48,303 bases of DNA from Oscillospiraceae bacterium (GTDB taxonomy: Bacteria; Bacillota; Clostridia; Oscillospirales; SIG627), in the NCBI GenBank assembly GCA_015063985.1, contig SVTC01000019.1, positions 1 through 48,303 on the forward strand. The letters are read 5' to 3'. Position 1 is the stretch's first letter. Each line of letters begins with the position of its first letter. Position numbers and translations under genes: made by a program. This document shows, in pieces, positions 7,126 through 15,678 of the stretch. Below the pieces are notes generated by a model. That model was given only the letters and a program-made list of their open reading frames with translations. It searched no databases and was not told the origin of the DNA.

Positions 7126-8590
7126 ACAGTATTATGCAGATCAAGCCGCCGCTGCCCTCGTTGATTATCTTTTGAAGCATATCTACAAACTTAAGCCTTG
7201 CATCGTTGGGGATCTTTTCAAGCTTGGAGCTCAATTCCTCGTTCATAAGATCGTTTAGGGTCTTTCCGAACATATTAAGCTCCCAGACCTTTTCAGGCTC
7301 TCTGTCGATCTTGTCGAGGATAAAGCTTGCCATATCCTCCGATTGCTTTTCACTGCCGATGATGGGGGAGATCTGGGTCTTAACGTTTGCCTTTATCATG
7401 TGTATGCTCGGAGCGCTTGCCTTGAAGCGTATTCCGTGTCCTCCGGGCTGCTTTATTACCTCGGGATCCTCAAGCTTGATATCCTCGGTGGAGGGTACCA
7501 CTATTCCGTAGCCGGTGGCTTGAGCTTGGTCAAGGGCGTTTTTTATCTTATCAAATCTTTCTTTTGTGGATAAAAGGGAGGTGACGGTTTTTATCAGCTC
7601 CGATTCATCGCTTATCTCCATCTTGCTCTTTTGGCTGAGTACCTTGAAGAAGAGCTTTTCCTCGGGGATAAGCTTGCATTCTACCTTGCCGTTGGAGCAG
7701 TCTATTTTTTCCACCTCTACGGTATAGCTTTGCTCCTCGGTGGGACAGTATAGACTGCTGACCTCCTTCATTTTTCTTATGTTCAGTGCTTTTACTTGAA
7801 GACTGTCCAGAAGCCTTCGTCTGCTTTCGTCACCTTCGTCCAGACCGAGAAGCCACTTGGGTGTCTTGAAGCTTATTTCCGTTAGAGGAAACTCCATAAG
7901 TATTGAGGAGAGTATAGCTTCTATCTCCTTTTCGTCAAGGGTGTAGCAGTTTGTAAGACATACCGTACGGTTATATTTTTCTTCAAGCTCTGCCTTTAGC
8001 TTTTGTGCTCTTTCGCTTTGGGGCTCTGCGGAATTAAGCACGATCACGTAAGGCTTGCCCGAGGCTTCCAGCTCCTTAAAGGCTTTCGCTTCGGCTTTTT
8101 CATAATTTTCCCGCTTCAGATCTCCAAAGCTTGCATCGGTCGTTACCAGGATGCCGATGGTGGAATGCTCGCGGATGACCTTCTGGGTGCCCAGCTCTGC
8201 GGCTTGCTCAAAGGGGAGAGGGGATTTGCTCCAGGGGGTCATCACCATTCTTTGATTGCCTTCCTCTGTGAGTCCCTCGGCTCCTTCTACAATAAAGCCT
8301 ACGCAATCAATCAGCTTTGTTCTGAAATAAACGCTTTCCCCGAGATTAACCGATGCGGCTTGCTCAGGTACGAATTTTGGCTCGGTAGTCATGACCGTCT
8401 TTCCCGATGCGCTTTGGGGAAGCTCGTCTGTTGCTCTGATTTTTGCGTTTTCGTCGGAGATGTTGGGAATAACAAGCTTCTCCATAAAATTCTTTATCAA
8501 GGTGCTTTTGCCGCATCTTACGGGCCCTACCACACCTATGTATATATCGCCGCCCGTCCTTTGGGCTATGTCCTTATATATATTTGCCAT
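7124..8590 (-). CDS. spoIVA: Stage IV sporulation protein A
   Basis: SpoIVA is the ATPase that polymerises on the forespore surface as the base layer of the spore coat. The 488-residue product has the Walker A motif GPVRCGKST at residues 22-30, the family DELPQSASGKTVMTTEPKFVP region, the middle domain, and the conserved end GGLICIIL, which contacts SpoVM in the known protein. Length matches B. subtilis SpoIVA (492). GGAGG lies before the ATG. A sigma-E-like promoter lies just upstream, inside the 66-nt gap to larA, so it is probably expressed in the mother cell independently of that gene. Confidence 0.96.
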   Translation of the reverse strand: MANIYKDIAQRTGGDIYIGVVGPVRCGKSTLIKNFMEKLVIPNISDENAKIRATDELPQSASGKTVMTTEPKFVPEQAASVNLGESVYFRTKLIDCVGFIVEGAEGLTEEGNQRMVMTPWSKSPLPFEQAAELGTQKVIREHSTIGILVTTDASFGDLKRENYEKAEAKAFKELEASGKPYVIVLNSAEPQSERAQKLKAELEEKYNRTVCLTNCYTLDEKEIEAILSSILMEFPLTEISFKTPKWLLGLDEGDESRRRLLDSLQVKALNIRKMKEVSSLYCPTEEQSYTVEVEKIDCSNGKVECKLIPEEKLFFKVLSQKSKMEISDESELIKTVTSLLSTKERFDKIKNALDQAQATGYGIVVPSTEDIKLEDPEVIKQPGGHGIRFKASAPSIHMIKANVKTQISPIIGSEKQSEDMASFILDKIDREPEKVWELNMFGKTLNDLMNEELSSKLEKIPNDARLKFVDMLQKIINEGSGGLICIIL

Positions 8591-8621
8591 TTTTATCCTC
8601 CGAAGCTTCTTTTTTCTATAT

Positions 8622-8650
8622 ATTTATTCAGCCTCGGGGAAGGTTATGAC
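8622..8650 (-). promoter_or_regulatory. Possible sigma-E promoter of spoIVA
   Basis: On the minus strand GTCATAA (8644-8650) and GAATAAAT (8622-8629) are 14 nt apart, resembling the sigma-E pattern (GTCATATT, 14 nt, CATACAAT). spoIVA is a known sigma-E gene, which supports the reading, but the -10 match is partial. Confidence 0.4.
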
Positions 8651-8656
8651 ATTTTT

Positions 8657-9928
8657 TTATTCTTCTATAAGGGTAGATACACCGTCGGGAATGGCAAGTA
8701 TCTTGGCATCCCTTCCCGCAATATCTAAAGCTTTGGAAATTGCACTGTCCAGGTCCTTTGCGGGGATGAGGTGCATATCTCTTATCATTTCATCATCGCA
8801 GTCGCTTACAAGTATGACCTTGAATTTGGTCAAGATCCTTAAAAAGATCTGTGTCTGCCACTGATCGGCGACGGTGCTTTCGGGGGAGCGTTTAACGATA
8901 GCATCAAGAAGCTTTTGGTTATCGGGCTCCTTTTTCAGCATTTCATAAAAGCTTTGCGCGCCGTGACCGTCATTGCATTTTGAAAGCATTATTATTACGC
9001 CGCCTTCCTTGCAGCAGGCTTCTGCGGTCGACATTCCTTTAAAGCTCTGATACACGTTTTGGTCCAAGGGATATCCTCCGTTGGTGGTGATAACAACGTC
9101 TGCAAGCTGTTTTTTGCAGGCGCAAAGAGACCTTATATAGTCCACGCCCTTTTGATGTGCCGCAAAACTGTCTCCGGAAAAACAACCTATTATTTCTTTT
9201 TTTGTGTTAAGCACGACGTTGACGATAAAGGCAAGATTTGCTTTTTCGGCGGCTTGGCACATATCAAGGTGGATGGGGTTATCCTTTAAGACTCCGGTTC
9301 TTGAATTTCCGTGGGCAATAAAGCCGGCACTGTGGTTATACATTACGGTTTGTCTTGCGCATACTCCGGGCAGGACTGCTTTTCTTCCTCCGGAGAATCC
9401 GGCGAAAAAGTGAGGCTCGATAAAGCCCTCGGCTACAAGAAGATCGGCTTGGGCGGCGGTCTTGTTTAAGAAGAATCTGTTGCCGCTGGGAAGTGTGCCC
9501 ATATCAACACATTCGGGATCATCGCAATCGTGCACAACTATCGGAACGGTATCCACAATTTCCTTTCCGTAGCGCTCGATAAGCTCCTCCGTGGTGGTTT
9601 TTCTGTGGCAACCTGTGGCTATAAGTATGGTAATATTGCAGCTTGGCTCGTAGCTTCTTAATTCTTTGAGTATGCAAGGCATTATTATTTTGCTGGGGAC
9701 GGGGCGTGTATGGTCAGAGGAGATTATAACAACGTTTTTCTTGCCCTTTGCCATTTCGCCCAATCTTTTTGTGCCGATGGGAGAGGACAGGGAATCTTTC
9801 ACTATCTGACTTTGCTCCATAGCAGGGGAGACCTGGGAAAGCTTGCTTTCCATTATCCCAAGCAGATTTTCTTCATTTATACGTCCGTTAAGAGCTTTTC
9901 TTCCGTAGGGGAATAATATTTCCTTCAT
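8657..9928 (-). CDS. LarA-type nickel-pincer racemase
   Basis: Belongs to the LarA family (DUF2088), which racemises lactate or other 2-hydroxy acids using a nickel-pincer nucleotide bound to a lysine. All key positions of Lactobacillus plantarum LarA can be matched: SDHTRP at residues 71-76 (Asp72, Arg75), His108 in GCHR, His173 in EPHFFAGFSGGRK, Lys183 as the cofactor lysine, and His199 in YNHSAG. Length 423 is normal. The cofactor needs LarB, LarC and LarE, none of which is in the window. Paralogues with other substrates are common, so lactate is not assured. GGAAGGTGA precedes the ATG, and a near-perfect promoter lies upstream. Confidence 0.88.
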   Translation of the reverse strand: MKEILFPYGRKALNGRINEENLLGIMESKLSQVSPAMEQSQIVKDSLSSPIGTKRLGEMAKGKKNVVIISSDHTRPVPSKIIMPCILKELRSYEPSCNITILIATGCHRKTTTEELIERYGKEIVDTVPIVVHDCDDPECVDMGTLPSGNRFFLNKTAAQADLLVAEGFIEPHFFAGFSGGRKAVLPGVCARQTVMYNHSAGFIAHGNSRTGVLKDNPIHLDMCQAAEKANLAFIVNVVLNTKKEIIGCFSGDSFAAHQKGVDYIRSLCACKKQLADVVITTNGGYPLDQNVYQSFKGMSTAEACCKEGGVIIMLSKCNDGHGAQSFYEMLKKEPDNQKLLDAIVKRSPESTVADQWQTQIFLRILTKFKVILVSDCDDEMIRDMHLIPAKDLDSAISKALDIAGRDAKILAIPDGVSTLIEE

Positions 9929-9948
9929 TTTATCACCTTCCTGGCTTT

Positions 9949-9977
9949 ATTATACCCTCGGGAAAACCGAATGTCAA
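9949..9977 (-). promoter_or_regulatory. Consensus sigma-A promoter of the larA-type gene
   Basis: TTGACA (9972-9977) and TATAAT (9949-9954) with a 17-bp spacer, both hexamers perfect. It lies between the end of sigF and the larA-type start. Confidence 0.88.
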
Positions 9978-9991
9978 TAAAAAGCTTTACT

Positions 9992-10699
9992 TTATTCCAA
10001 TGCCTTTTTCAATCTTTGGAATATCTTTTTTTCTTCTCTTGATACCTTTACCTGGGTTATTCCCATTATTTTTGCCGTTTGGGTTTGGGTGAGGTTTCTT
10101 TTGTATCTTAGATCTATTAACAGCTGTTGATCCTTATCAAGCTTTTCCACCTCTTGCTTCAGAGACAGATTCTCGTAAACTCTTTCAAAGCAGTCCTTTC
10201 CGATCATTTCCTCGGGGCTTTTTTGATCCTCCGATGGCTTTTCAAACAGACTTATAACGGCAGTTGAGGATTCCGTTGCGATGATTACGTCCTCTTCATT
10301 TAAGCAGAGCTCTTGGGAGATCTCCTTTATTGTCGGCATCCTCTGGTGCCTTTGGTAAAAGTCGGCTGAATAAGAGGCTATTTTTGCACTGTTTTGTTTT
10401 GTTGTACGGGATATCTTTATTAAGCCGTCGTCTCTTAAATATCTTTTGATCTCTCCGATTATTAAAACCACCGCATAGGTCGATAGTACGCAGTTTTGCT
10501 TCGGATCAAAATTTCTTATTGCCTTAATGAGACCTATACATCCGATCTGCACAAGATCCTCGTAATCCGTGCCTCTTCCCATAAACCTCTTTGCAGCAGA
10601 TCTTACCAGACCCATATTATCATTTACAAGCCTTTCCATGGCTTCTTCGTCCCCGTTTGCAGCAAGAGAGATGGTGCTTTCATCATTTATGTATTTCAT
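9992..10699 (-). CDS. sigF: Sporulation sigma factor F
   Basis: Sigma-F is the first forespore-specific sigma factor. The 235-residue product has sigma-70 region 2 (NDNMGLVRSAAKRFMGRGTDYEDLVQIGCIGL), region 3 (KIASYSADFYQRHQRMPTIKEIS) and region 4 (LTQTQTAKIMGITQVKVSREEKK helix-turn-helix). It is third in the spoIIA order and its ATG overlaps the stop of spoIIAB (ATGA, 10696-10699), giving translational coupling. Held inactive by SpoIIAB until SpoIIAA is dephosphorylated. Confidence 0.96.
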   Translation of the reverse strand: MKYINDESTISLAANGDEEAMERLVNDNMGLVRSAAKRFMGRGTDYEDLVQIGCIGLIKAIRNFDPKQNCVLSTYAVVLIIGEIKRYLRDDGLIKISRTTKQNSAKIASYSADFYQRHQRMPTIKEISQELCLNEEDVIIATESSTAVISLFEKPSEDQKSPEEMIGKDCFERVYENLSLKQEVEKLDKDQQLLIDLRYKRNLTQTQTAKIMGITQVKVSREEKKIFQRLKKALE

Positions 10700-11127
10700 T
10701 TTGCCAGCAGTTTTCGCATGGTTACCGTTGTGCCTTTACCCCTTGTGCTTTTTATGCTGAATTTATCCGAAAAGCTTTTCATAATGCATAATCCCATACC
10801 GCATCTTTCGCCCAGCGCATCGGTGGTGTAAAAGGGCTCCATGGCTTTTTTCATATCCTCTATACCGCAGCCTGTGTCCTTGATCCTTATGACGAGCTCC
10901 ATATCCTCGAAAAGCTTTGCTTCCATTGTGATCTTCCCGGGGGAATCCTTGTATGCGTGAACTATGCAGTTTGTTACTGCCTCCGAAACCATTGTTTTAA
11001 TATCCGCCATATCCTCTGCAGTAACGTTGGTCCTGGATATAAATCCCATTATTATCATTCTTGATAGTGCCTCGTTTTCGGATATTGAAGGAAACTGAGC
11101 TTTTATTGCATTTTTGATCTTCTTCAT
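10696..11127 (-). CDS. spoIIAB: Anti-sigma-F factor
   Basis: SpoIIAB binds sigma-F and phosphorylates SpoIIAA. The 143 residues show the GHKL-type kinase fold: the N box (DIKTMVSEAVTNCIVHAY), the G1 box (IKDTGCGIEDM) and the G2 box (GERCGMGLCIMKSF). Length is as in other species (about 146). It lies 11 nt after spoIIAA and overlaps sigF by 4 nt. Confidence 0.96.
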   Translation of the reverse strand: MKKIKNAIKAQFPSISENEALSRMIIMGFISRTNVTAEDMADIKTMVSEAVTNCIVHAYKDSPGKITMEAKLFEDMELVIRIKDTGCGIEDMKKAMEPFYTTDALGERCGMGLCIMKSFSDKFSIKSTRGKGTTVTMRKLLAK

Positions 11128-11138
11128 TTTTTTCTCCT

Positions 11139-11456
11139 TTATAGAGTAGTAACTTTGATTATCTTGTCAACGCCTGCCAAAAACAGTATTTTTCTCGTGG
11201 AAGAATTGGGGTTTTTTAATTCGTATTCTATGTTATTTTCCTTTGCTATCCTTGCTCTGCCCAAAATAAGTCCCAGCCCTGAGCTGTCCATAAATTCAGT
11301 TGCGGTAAGATCGAGGCATAGCCTTTGGGGCTTTGCTTCCCTTACAAGAGCGTCTATCTCCTCTCTTACCTTGCTCGCGCAATGGTGGTCTATCTCCTTT
11401 GGAAGTCTGACCGTGAGAACCTTATCCTCAAAACTTTTACATAAGACCATATTCAT
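11139..11456 (-). CDS. spoIIAA: Anti-anti-sigma-F factor
   Basis: A 105-residue STAS-domain protein. FMDSSGLGLILGR places the phosphorylatable serine at residue 58 or 59, as in B. subtilis (Ser58). Dephosphorylated SpoIIAA releases sigma-F from SpoIIAB. First gene of the operon, with a strong AAGGAGG site 5-6 nt before its ATG. Upstream on the minus strand, CAGAATAT (11488-11495) resembles a sigma-H -10 element, but no good sigma-H -35 can be seen. Confidence 0.96.
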   Translation of the reverse strand: MNMVLCKSFEDKVLTVRLPKEIDHHCASKVREEIDALVREAKPQRLCLDLTATEFMDSSGLGLILGRARIAKENNIEYELKNPNSSTRKILFLAGVDKIIKVTTL

Positions 11457-11529
11457 TTTTACCTCCTTTTTTCTTATATTATCACATATATTCTGAAAAA
11501 TATGTCGAAACTAGGATAGAGAAAAAGGA

Positions 11530-11558
11530 AAACCGAATGCAATCAATGCATTCGGTTT
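11530..11558 (-). terminator. Terminator after ackA/TSCPD
   Basis: 12-bp stem (11530-11541 with 11547-11558), then TTTTCCTTTTTC on the minus strand. It closes the ackA-TSCPD transcript before the spoIIA promoter region. Confidence 0.88.
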
Positions 11559-11564
11559 GGCTCT

Positions 11565-11810
11565 TTATTTTAAATTTTCTTTTATTGCCTTAGCAAGCTG
11601 ATCGGGGCAGGAGGTGTTCTTAAATCCGCATCTGATTCCCGAAAGCTTATCGATAAGCTCATTTGCGTCCATGCCCTCACAAAGCTTTGATATGCCTTGA
11701 AGATTTCCGTTGCATCCGCCGATAAATTCAACGTTGGATACCTTATTGTCCTCGATATCAAAATTTATGATCTGAGAGCAGGTGCCCTTGGTTCTGTAGC
11801 TGTATCTCAT
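11565..11810 (-). CDS. TSCPD-domain protein (TIGR03905-like)
   Basis: A small 81-residue protein made only of a TSCPD domain: conserved Cys residues in GTCSQ, GGCNGN, IRCGFKNTSCPDQLA fit metal (zinc) binding. The domain is named from the same motif at the C-terminus of some B12-dependent ribonucleotide reductases, and stand-alone clostridial copies fall in TIGR03905. Function unknown. Its start overlaps the ackA stop by 4 nt, so it is made with acetate kinase. Confidence 0.88.
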   Translation of the reverse strand: MRYSYRTKGTCSQIINFDIEDNKVSNVEFIGGCNGNLQGISKLCEGMDANELIDKLSGIRCGFKNTSCPDQLAKAIKENLK

Positions 11811-13009
11811 TTGCAGAGCTCGTAGGTATCCTTAGCTATCATCAATTCCTCGTTTGTGGGGATAACAAGGATCTTGGGAGTGCTGTCAGCAGCTGAGATG
11901 TCATACTCTACACTTGTACGAACTGCCTTGAGGTTCATTTCCTCATCAAGCTTTGCGCCCATAAAGCCGAGCTTTTCAGCAACTCTTGCTCTGTAGTGGG
12001 GGTTGTTCTCGCCAATACCGCCGGTGAAAACGACGGCATCGATTCCGCCCATAGCCGCAGCAAAGCCGCCGATGTACTTGGTAAGCTGATGGCAGAGCAT
12101 ATTCTCGATAAGCTGATATCTCTTATTGCCTTCCTTAGCGCCTTGCTCGATGTCACGGTTGTCGCTGGTGACCTGGCTTACGCCCAGAATACCGGACTTT
12201 TTGTTCATAATGGTGTCGATCTGGTCGGGAGTGAGGTTTTCCTTCTTCATCAAAAGGGGAACGATAGCGGGATCGATGCTTCCGCAACGTGTACCCATCA
12301 TAATTCCCTCAAGAGGGGTAACACCCATAGTGGTGTCAAGGCACTTGCCGCCGTCAACCGCTGCAATGGAGGAGCCGTTGCCAAGGTGGCAGGTAACTAT
12401 CTTAAGATCCTTGGGATCCTTGTTTAAAAATTTTGCGGTACGCATGCTTACGTAGCGATGGCTGGTACCGTGGAAGCCGTAACGGCGGATCTTGTACTTC
12501 TCGTAGTACTCATAGGGAAGCGCGTAGAGATATGCGTAGTCGGGCATGGTCTGATGGAAGCCGGTGTCGAAAACGGCAACCTGAGGTGTGCCGGGCATGA
12601 TCTCCTGGCAAGCTCTGATACCTGTGAGGTTGTGGGGATTGTGGAGGGGGCCGAGCTCGCAGCATTCTTCGATTGCTTCGATCACCTTATCGTCAACGAT
12701 AACGGAGCCGGAGAACTTTTCGCCGCCGTGGAGAACTCTGTGACCTACCGCATTGATTTCGTCCATGGAGCTGATAACGCCGTGCTCCTTGGAGGCGAGG
12801 GTCTTTACAACGAGACTTACTGCTTCGCCGTGGTTCTTCATATCAACATCGATCTTGTAATCCTCTCTGCCGGGAACCTTGTGCTTAAAGTTACCGCCGG
12901 CAATACCGATTCTGTCGCACTGACCCTTTGCAAGGACGGTGTCGTTGGCCATATCGATAAGCTGATATTTTACGGAAGAGCTACCTGCATTGATAACGAG
13001 TATTTTCAT
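11807..13009 (-). CDS. ackA: Acetate kinase
   Basis: Converts acetyl phosphate and ADP to acetate and ATP, a main energy step of fermentation. The 400-residue product begins with the phosphate-binding NAGSSSVKYQL and has the signatures HRVLHGGEKF, FDTGFHQTMP, RRYGFHGTSHRYVS, CHLGNGSSIAAV and FTGGIGENNP. Full length. pta, the usual partner, is not adjacent; the only partner is the overlapping TSCPD gene. A clear promoter lies upstream; ribosome site is AAGGA. Confidence 0.97.
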   Translation of the reverse strand: MKILVINAGSSSVKYQLIDMANDTVLAKGQCDRIGIAGGNFKHKVPGREDYKIDVDMKNHGEAVSLVVKTLASKEHGVISSMDEINAVGHRVLHGGEKFSGSVIVDDKVIEAIEECCELGPLHNPHNLTGIRACQEIMPGTPQVAVFDTGFHQTMPDYAYLYALPYEYYEKYKIRRYGFHGTSHRYVSMRTAKFLNKDPKDLKIVTCHLGNGSSIAAVDGGKCLDTTMGVTPLEGIMMGTRCGSIDPAIVPLLMKKENLTPDQIDTIMNKKSGILGVSQVTSDNRDIEQGAKEGNKRYQLIENMLCHQLTKYIGGFAAAMGGIDAVVFTGGIGENNPHYRARVAEKLGFMGAKLDEEMNLKAVRTSVEYDISAADSTPKILVIPTNEELMIAKDTYELCK

Positions 13010-13047
13010 TTTTCCTTATCCTTTGCTTATTTTTTTTATTTCGTATC

Positions 13048-13076
13048 ATTATATCACGTTTTGTTATTATTTTCAA
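13048..13076 (-). promoter_or_regulatory. Sigma-A promoter of ackA
   Basis: TTGAAA (13071-13076), 17-bp spacer, TATAAT (13048-13053) with TGA directly before the -10. Confidence 0.85.
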
Positions 13077-13119
13077 GTGTTTTGTGATTATTTATATTTT
13101 TGCTTTTAAACTATTTTTA

Positions 13120-13148
13120 TTGACTAATTCTTTGGTTTATGAGATAAT
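13120..13148 (+). promoter_or_regulatory. Sigma-A promoter of the aminopeptidase pair
   Basis: TTGACT (13120-13125), 17-bp spacer, GATAAT (13143-13148), preceded by TATGA. The M18 gene starts at 13186 with GAGG before it. Confidence 0.7.
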
Positions 13149-13185
13149 AATATATATCATTTATCATTCGTTTGAGGTTTGGAAT

Positions 13186-14445
13186 ATGTATAAGGATTTT
13201 ATAGAATTTTTAAAGGGCTCGCACAGTGTGTTTCACTGTGTCAAAACAGTATCCGATATGCTTGAGGATGAGGGATTTTGTTGCTTTGACCCCAGGCACG
13301 ATAAGCTTTTGATCGGCAAGGATTATTACTTTGTAAAAAATCAAAGCACGGTGATCGCCTTCAGGCTTCCCGAAAGGCTTCCCACTGCAATGAGAATAGC
13401 CGCTTCTCACTGTGACTGTCCCGGCTTTAAGCTTAAGCACGGAGTGATGAATAATTCCGCAAATTACGCAGTTCTGAATACGGAGCGTTACGGAGGTGTG
13501 GTCTTATCCTCCTGGATGGATATCCCTCTGGCTCTTGCAGGAAGACTGATAGTGCAAAATAACGGCTTGATATCCTCCGAGCTTGTTGATACCGATGAAG
13601 GCGTTTGCATTATTCCGAGCCTTGCTCCTCATATTAAATCCGACAGAAATTCATTGCCCGATGCCAGCAGAGATATGTTCCCCCTTTATTCCTGCGATAA
13701 GAATGGAAGCGTTATGGCGCTTCTGGCGGAAAAGGCCGGGGTAAAGCTTGATTCGGTGTTGGGTGCCGACGTTTATATCTATAACGCCATGGAGCCAACG
13801 GTGTGGGACGGAGGAAGGCTTATTTCCTCAAGAGGACTTGACGATCTTATGTGCGTTTGGTCTTCATTAAAGGGCTTTTTGAGCTCACGGGGCAGTGATA
13901 GAATAGATATGCTCTGTATCTTTGATAACGAGGAGGTAGGAAGCGGCACAAAGCAAGGAGCGGACAGTGATCTGATATCCCTTCTATGCTCTTGTATTTT
14001 CGAGGCTTACGGTATGAATGAGCTTGAAAAGCTCTCTCTTTACTCAAGAAGCCTTGCCATAAGTGCTGATAACGCCCATGCGATCCACCCCAATCATCCC
14101 GAGGCAAACGACGGAGTGGACAGACCGCGGCTTAACGGCGGCTTGGTTTTGAAGTTCAATGCAAATTCAAGATATACCACCGACGGAGTCAGCTCGGCTG
14201 CCGTGAAGAAGCTTTGTCTTGATAATGATATTCCTCTACAGTACTATTCCAACAGATCCGATCTGGCGGGCGGCTCCACCCTGGGCAATCTTCTCTACAG
14301 ACATTTGCCCATCGATTGCGCCGACGTTGGAATTGCTCAGCTTTCAATGCATTCCTCCTATGAGACCGCAGGCCTGAAGGATCTTGTGTATATGAGCAGA
14401 TTCTTCGGTGCTTTTTATGAAAGTGATATTAATATTTTGTTTTAA
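13186..14445 (+). CDS. M18-family aminopeptidase
   Basis: A cytoplasmic zinc aminopeptidase of family M18 (related to aspartyl aminopeptidase). Metal and catalytic residues are visible: His75-x-Asp77 in ASHCDCPGFKLK, Asp219/Asp220 in RGLDDLM, Glu249/Glu250 in DNEEVGSGTKQGAD, Asp295-x-x-His298 in SADNAHAIHP, and a last His in LSMHSSYETAG. Length 419 is normal. I start at the ATG at 13186 (GAGG 8-11 nt before); the longer ORF to 13084 reads through the promoter. Followed after 9 nt by an M29 aminopeptidase, so two unrelated peptidases of overlapping role share one transcript. Confidence 0.92.
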   Translation: MYKDFIEFLKGSHSVFHCVKTVSDMLEDEGFCCFDPRHDKLLIGKDYYFVKNQSTVIAFRLPERLPTAMRIAASHCDCPGFKLKHGVMNNSANYAVLNTERYGGVVLSSWMDIPLALAGRLIVQNNGLISSELVDTDEGVCIIPSLAPHIKSDRNSLPDASRDMFPLYSCDKNGSVMALLAEKAGVKLDSVLGADVYIYNAMEPTVWDGGRLISSRGLDDLMCVWSSLKGFLSSRGSDRIDMLCIFDNEEVGSGTKQGADSDLISLLCSCIFEAYGMNELEKLSLYSRSLAISADNAHAIHPNHPEANDGVDRPRLNGGLVLKFNANSRYTTDGVSSAAVKKLCLDNDIPLQYYSNRSDLAGGSTLGNLLYRHLPIDCADVGIAQLSMHSSYETAGLKDLVYMSRFFGAFYESDINILF

Positions 14446-14454
14446 GGAGTAATA

Positions 14455-15678
14455 ATGAAAAAGACAGTATTAAAAAAATATGCCGCTTTGATCGCAAGAA
14501 TGGGCGTTAATATCCAAAAGGGACAGGACGTTTTCATTCACGCTCAGCCCGATCAGCCGGAGTTTATCTATATTCTTACCGAGGAATGCTATAAAGCGGG
14601 AGCCGCAAACGTTTTTGTTGAATTCAGCTTTGAGCCCTTGACTAAGCTTCATTTAAAGTACAGAAGAGAAAGCGATCTTTCCAAGGTAATGCCCTGGGAA
14701 TTGGAGAAGCTGAAATTCAGAGCCGAAAAGCTTCCGTGTATGATATATATCCTCAGCGAGGACCCCGACGGACTAAAGGGAGCAGATCAAGAAAAGCTCA
14801 GCAGAGCATCTCAAAAGCGTTATCCCGTAATTAAGCCCTTCAGAGACGCAATGGAAAACCGTTATCAATGGTGCATCGCCGCCGTACCGGGTGAAAAGTG
14901 GGCAAAAAAGCTTTTCCCCGAATTGAGGACCTCTGCGGCAGTCGAAAAGCTTTGGGAGGCGATCCTTGATGCATCCAGAGCCTTGGGAGAGCCTATCGAA
15001 AATTGGAAGGCTCATAACAGCTTTATCTCGGACAGATGCAGTAAGCTCAACTCTATGGGGATAGCAGCTCTTCATATCACCTCCTCCAACGGCACCGATA
15101 TTAAGATCGGCTTTAACGAAAAAGCAAGATTTTGCGGAGGAAGTGAGCCTACAGTCAGCGGAGTATGCTTTAACGCAAATATTCCCAGCGAGGAGACCTA
15201 CGTTACCCCCGACAGATCAAAGACCTGCGGAAAGGTCGTTTCCACTATGCCATTGTCATACCGCGGTCAGCTTATAAACGATTTTTGGATACGCTTTGAA
15301 AAGGGTAAGGCGGTAGAGTGGGATGCAAAGACCAATAAAGAGCTTCTTGATGAAATGATAGGTATGGATGAGGGAAGCGCCTACTTGGGAGAGTGTGCTT
15401 TGGTTCCCTATAATTCACCCATAAGCCTTTCGGGATTGCTTTATTATAATACCCTCTTCGACGAAAATGCATCCTGCCATTTGGCCGTGGGAGAGGGCTA
15501 TTCCAACTGTATCGACGGTTACGATAAGATGGAAAAAGCCGATCTTAAAAAGATCGGCGTAAATGAAAGTATGATACACGTTGATTTTATGTTCGGAACG
15601 GAGGATCTTAAGATCGAAGCAGAATGCTTTGATTCCAAAAAAGTTTTGATATTCAATAATGGTAATTGGGCCTTTTAA
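14455..15678 (+). CDS. M29-family aminopeptidase
   Basis: A 407-residue metallopeptidase of family M29 (AmpS / aminopeptidase T). The six residues that hold the two metals in the Thermus enzyme all match: Glu246 or 247 in NIPSEETYVTPD, Glu313 in LGECALVPY, His342 and Tyr349 in CHLAVGEGYS, His375 and Asp377 in HVDFMFGTEDL. It acts on N-terminal residues of peptides in the cytoplasm. AAGGAG precedes the ATG. Its stop overlaps by 4 nt the stop of the convergent PHP gene, with no terminator between. Confidence 0.93.
   Translation: MKKTVLKKYAALIARMGVNIQKGQDVFIHAQPDQPEFIYILTEECYKAGAANVFVEFSFEPLTKLHLKYRRESDLSKVMPWELEKLKFRAEKLPCMIYILSEDPDGLKGADQEKLSRASQKRYPVIKPFRDAMENRYQWCIAAVPGEKWAKKLFPELRTSAAVEKLWEAILDASRALGEPIENWKAHNSFISDRCSKLNSMGIAALHITSSNGTDIKIGFNEKARFCGGSEPTVSGVCFNANIPSEETYVTPDRSKTCGKVVSTMPLSYRGQLINDFWIRFEKGKAVEWDAKTNKELLDEMIGMDEGSAYLGECALVPYNSPISLSGLLYYNTLFDENASCHLAVGEGYSNCIDGYDKMEKADLKKIGVNESMIHVDFMFGTEDLKIEAECFDSKKVLIFNNGNWAF

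Noticed and set aside
11470-11520. Sigma-H promoter of spoIIAA
   Set aside because: A GAAT-type -10 is visible, but no AGGA-type -35 at the right distance, so it is not called.
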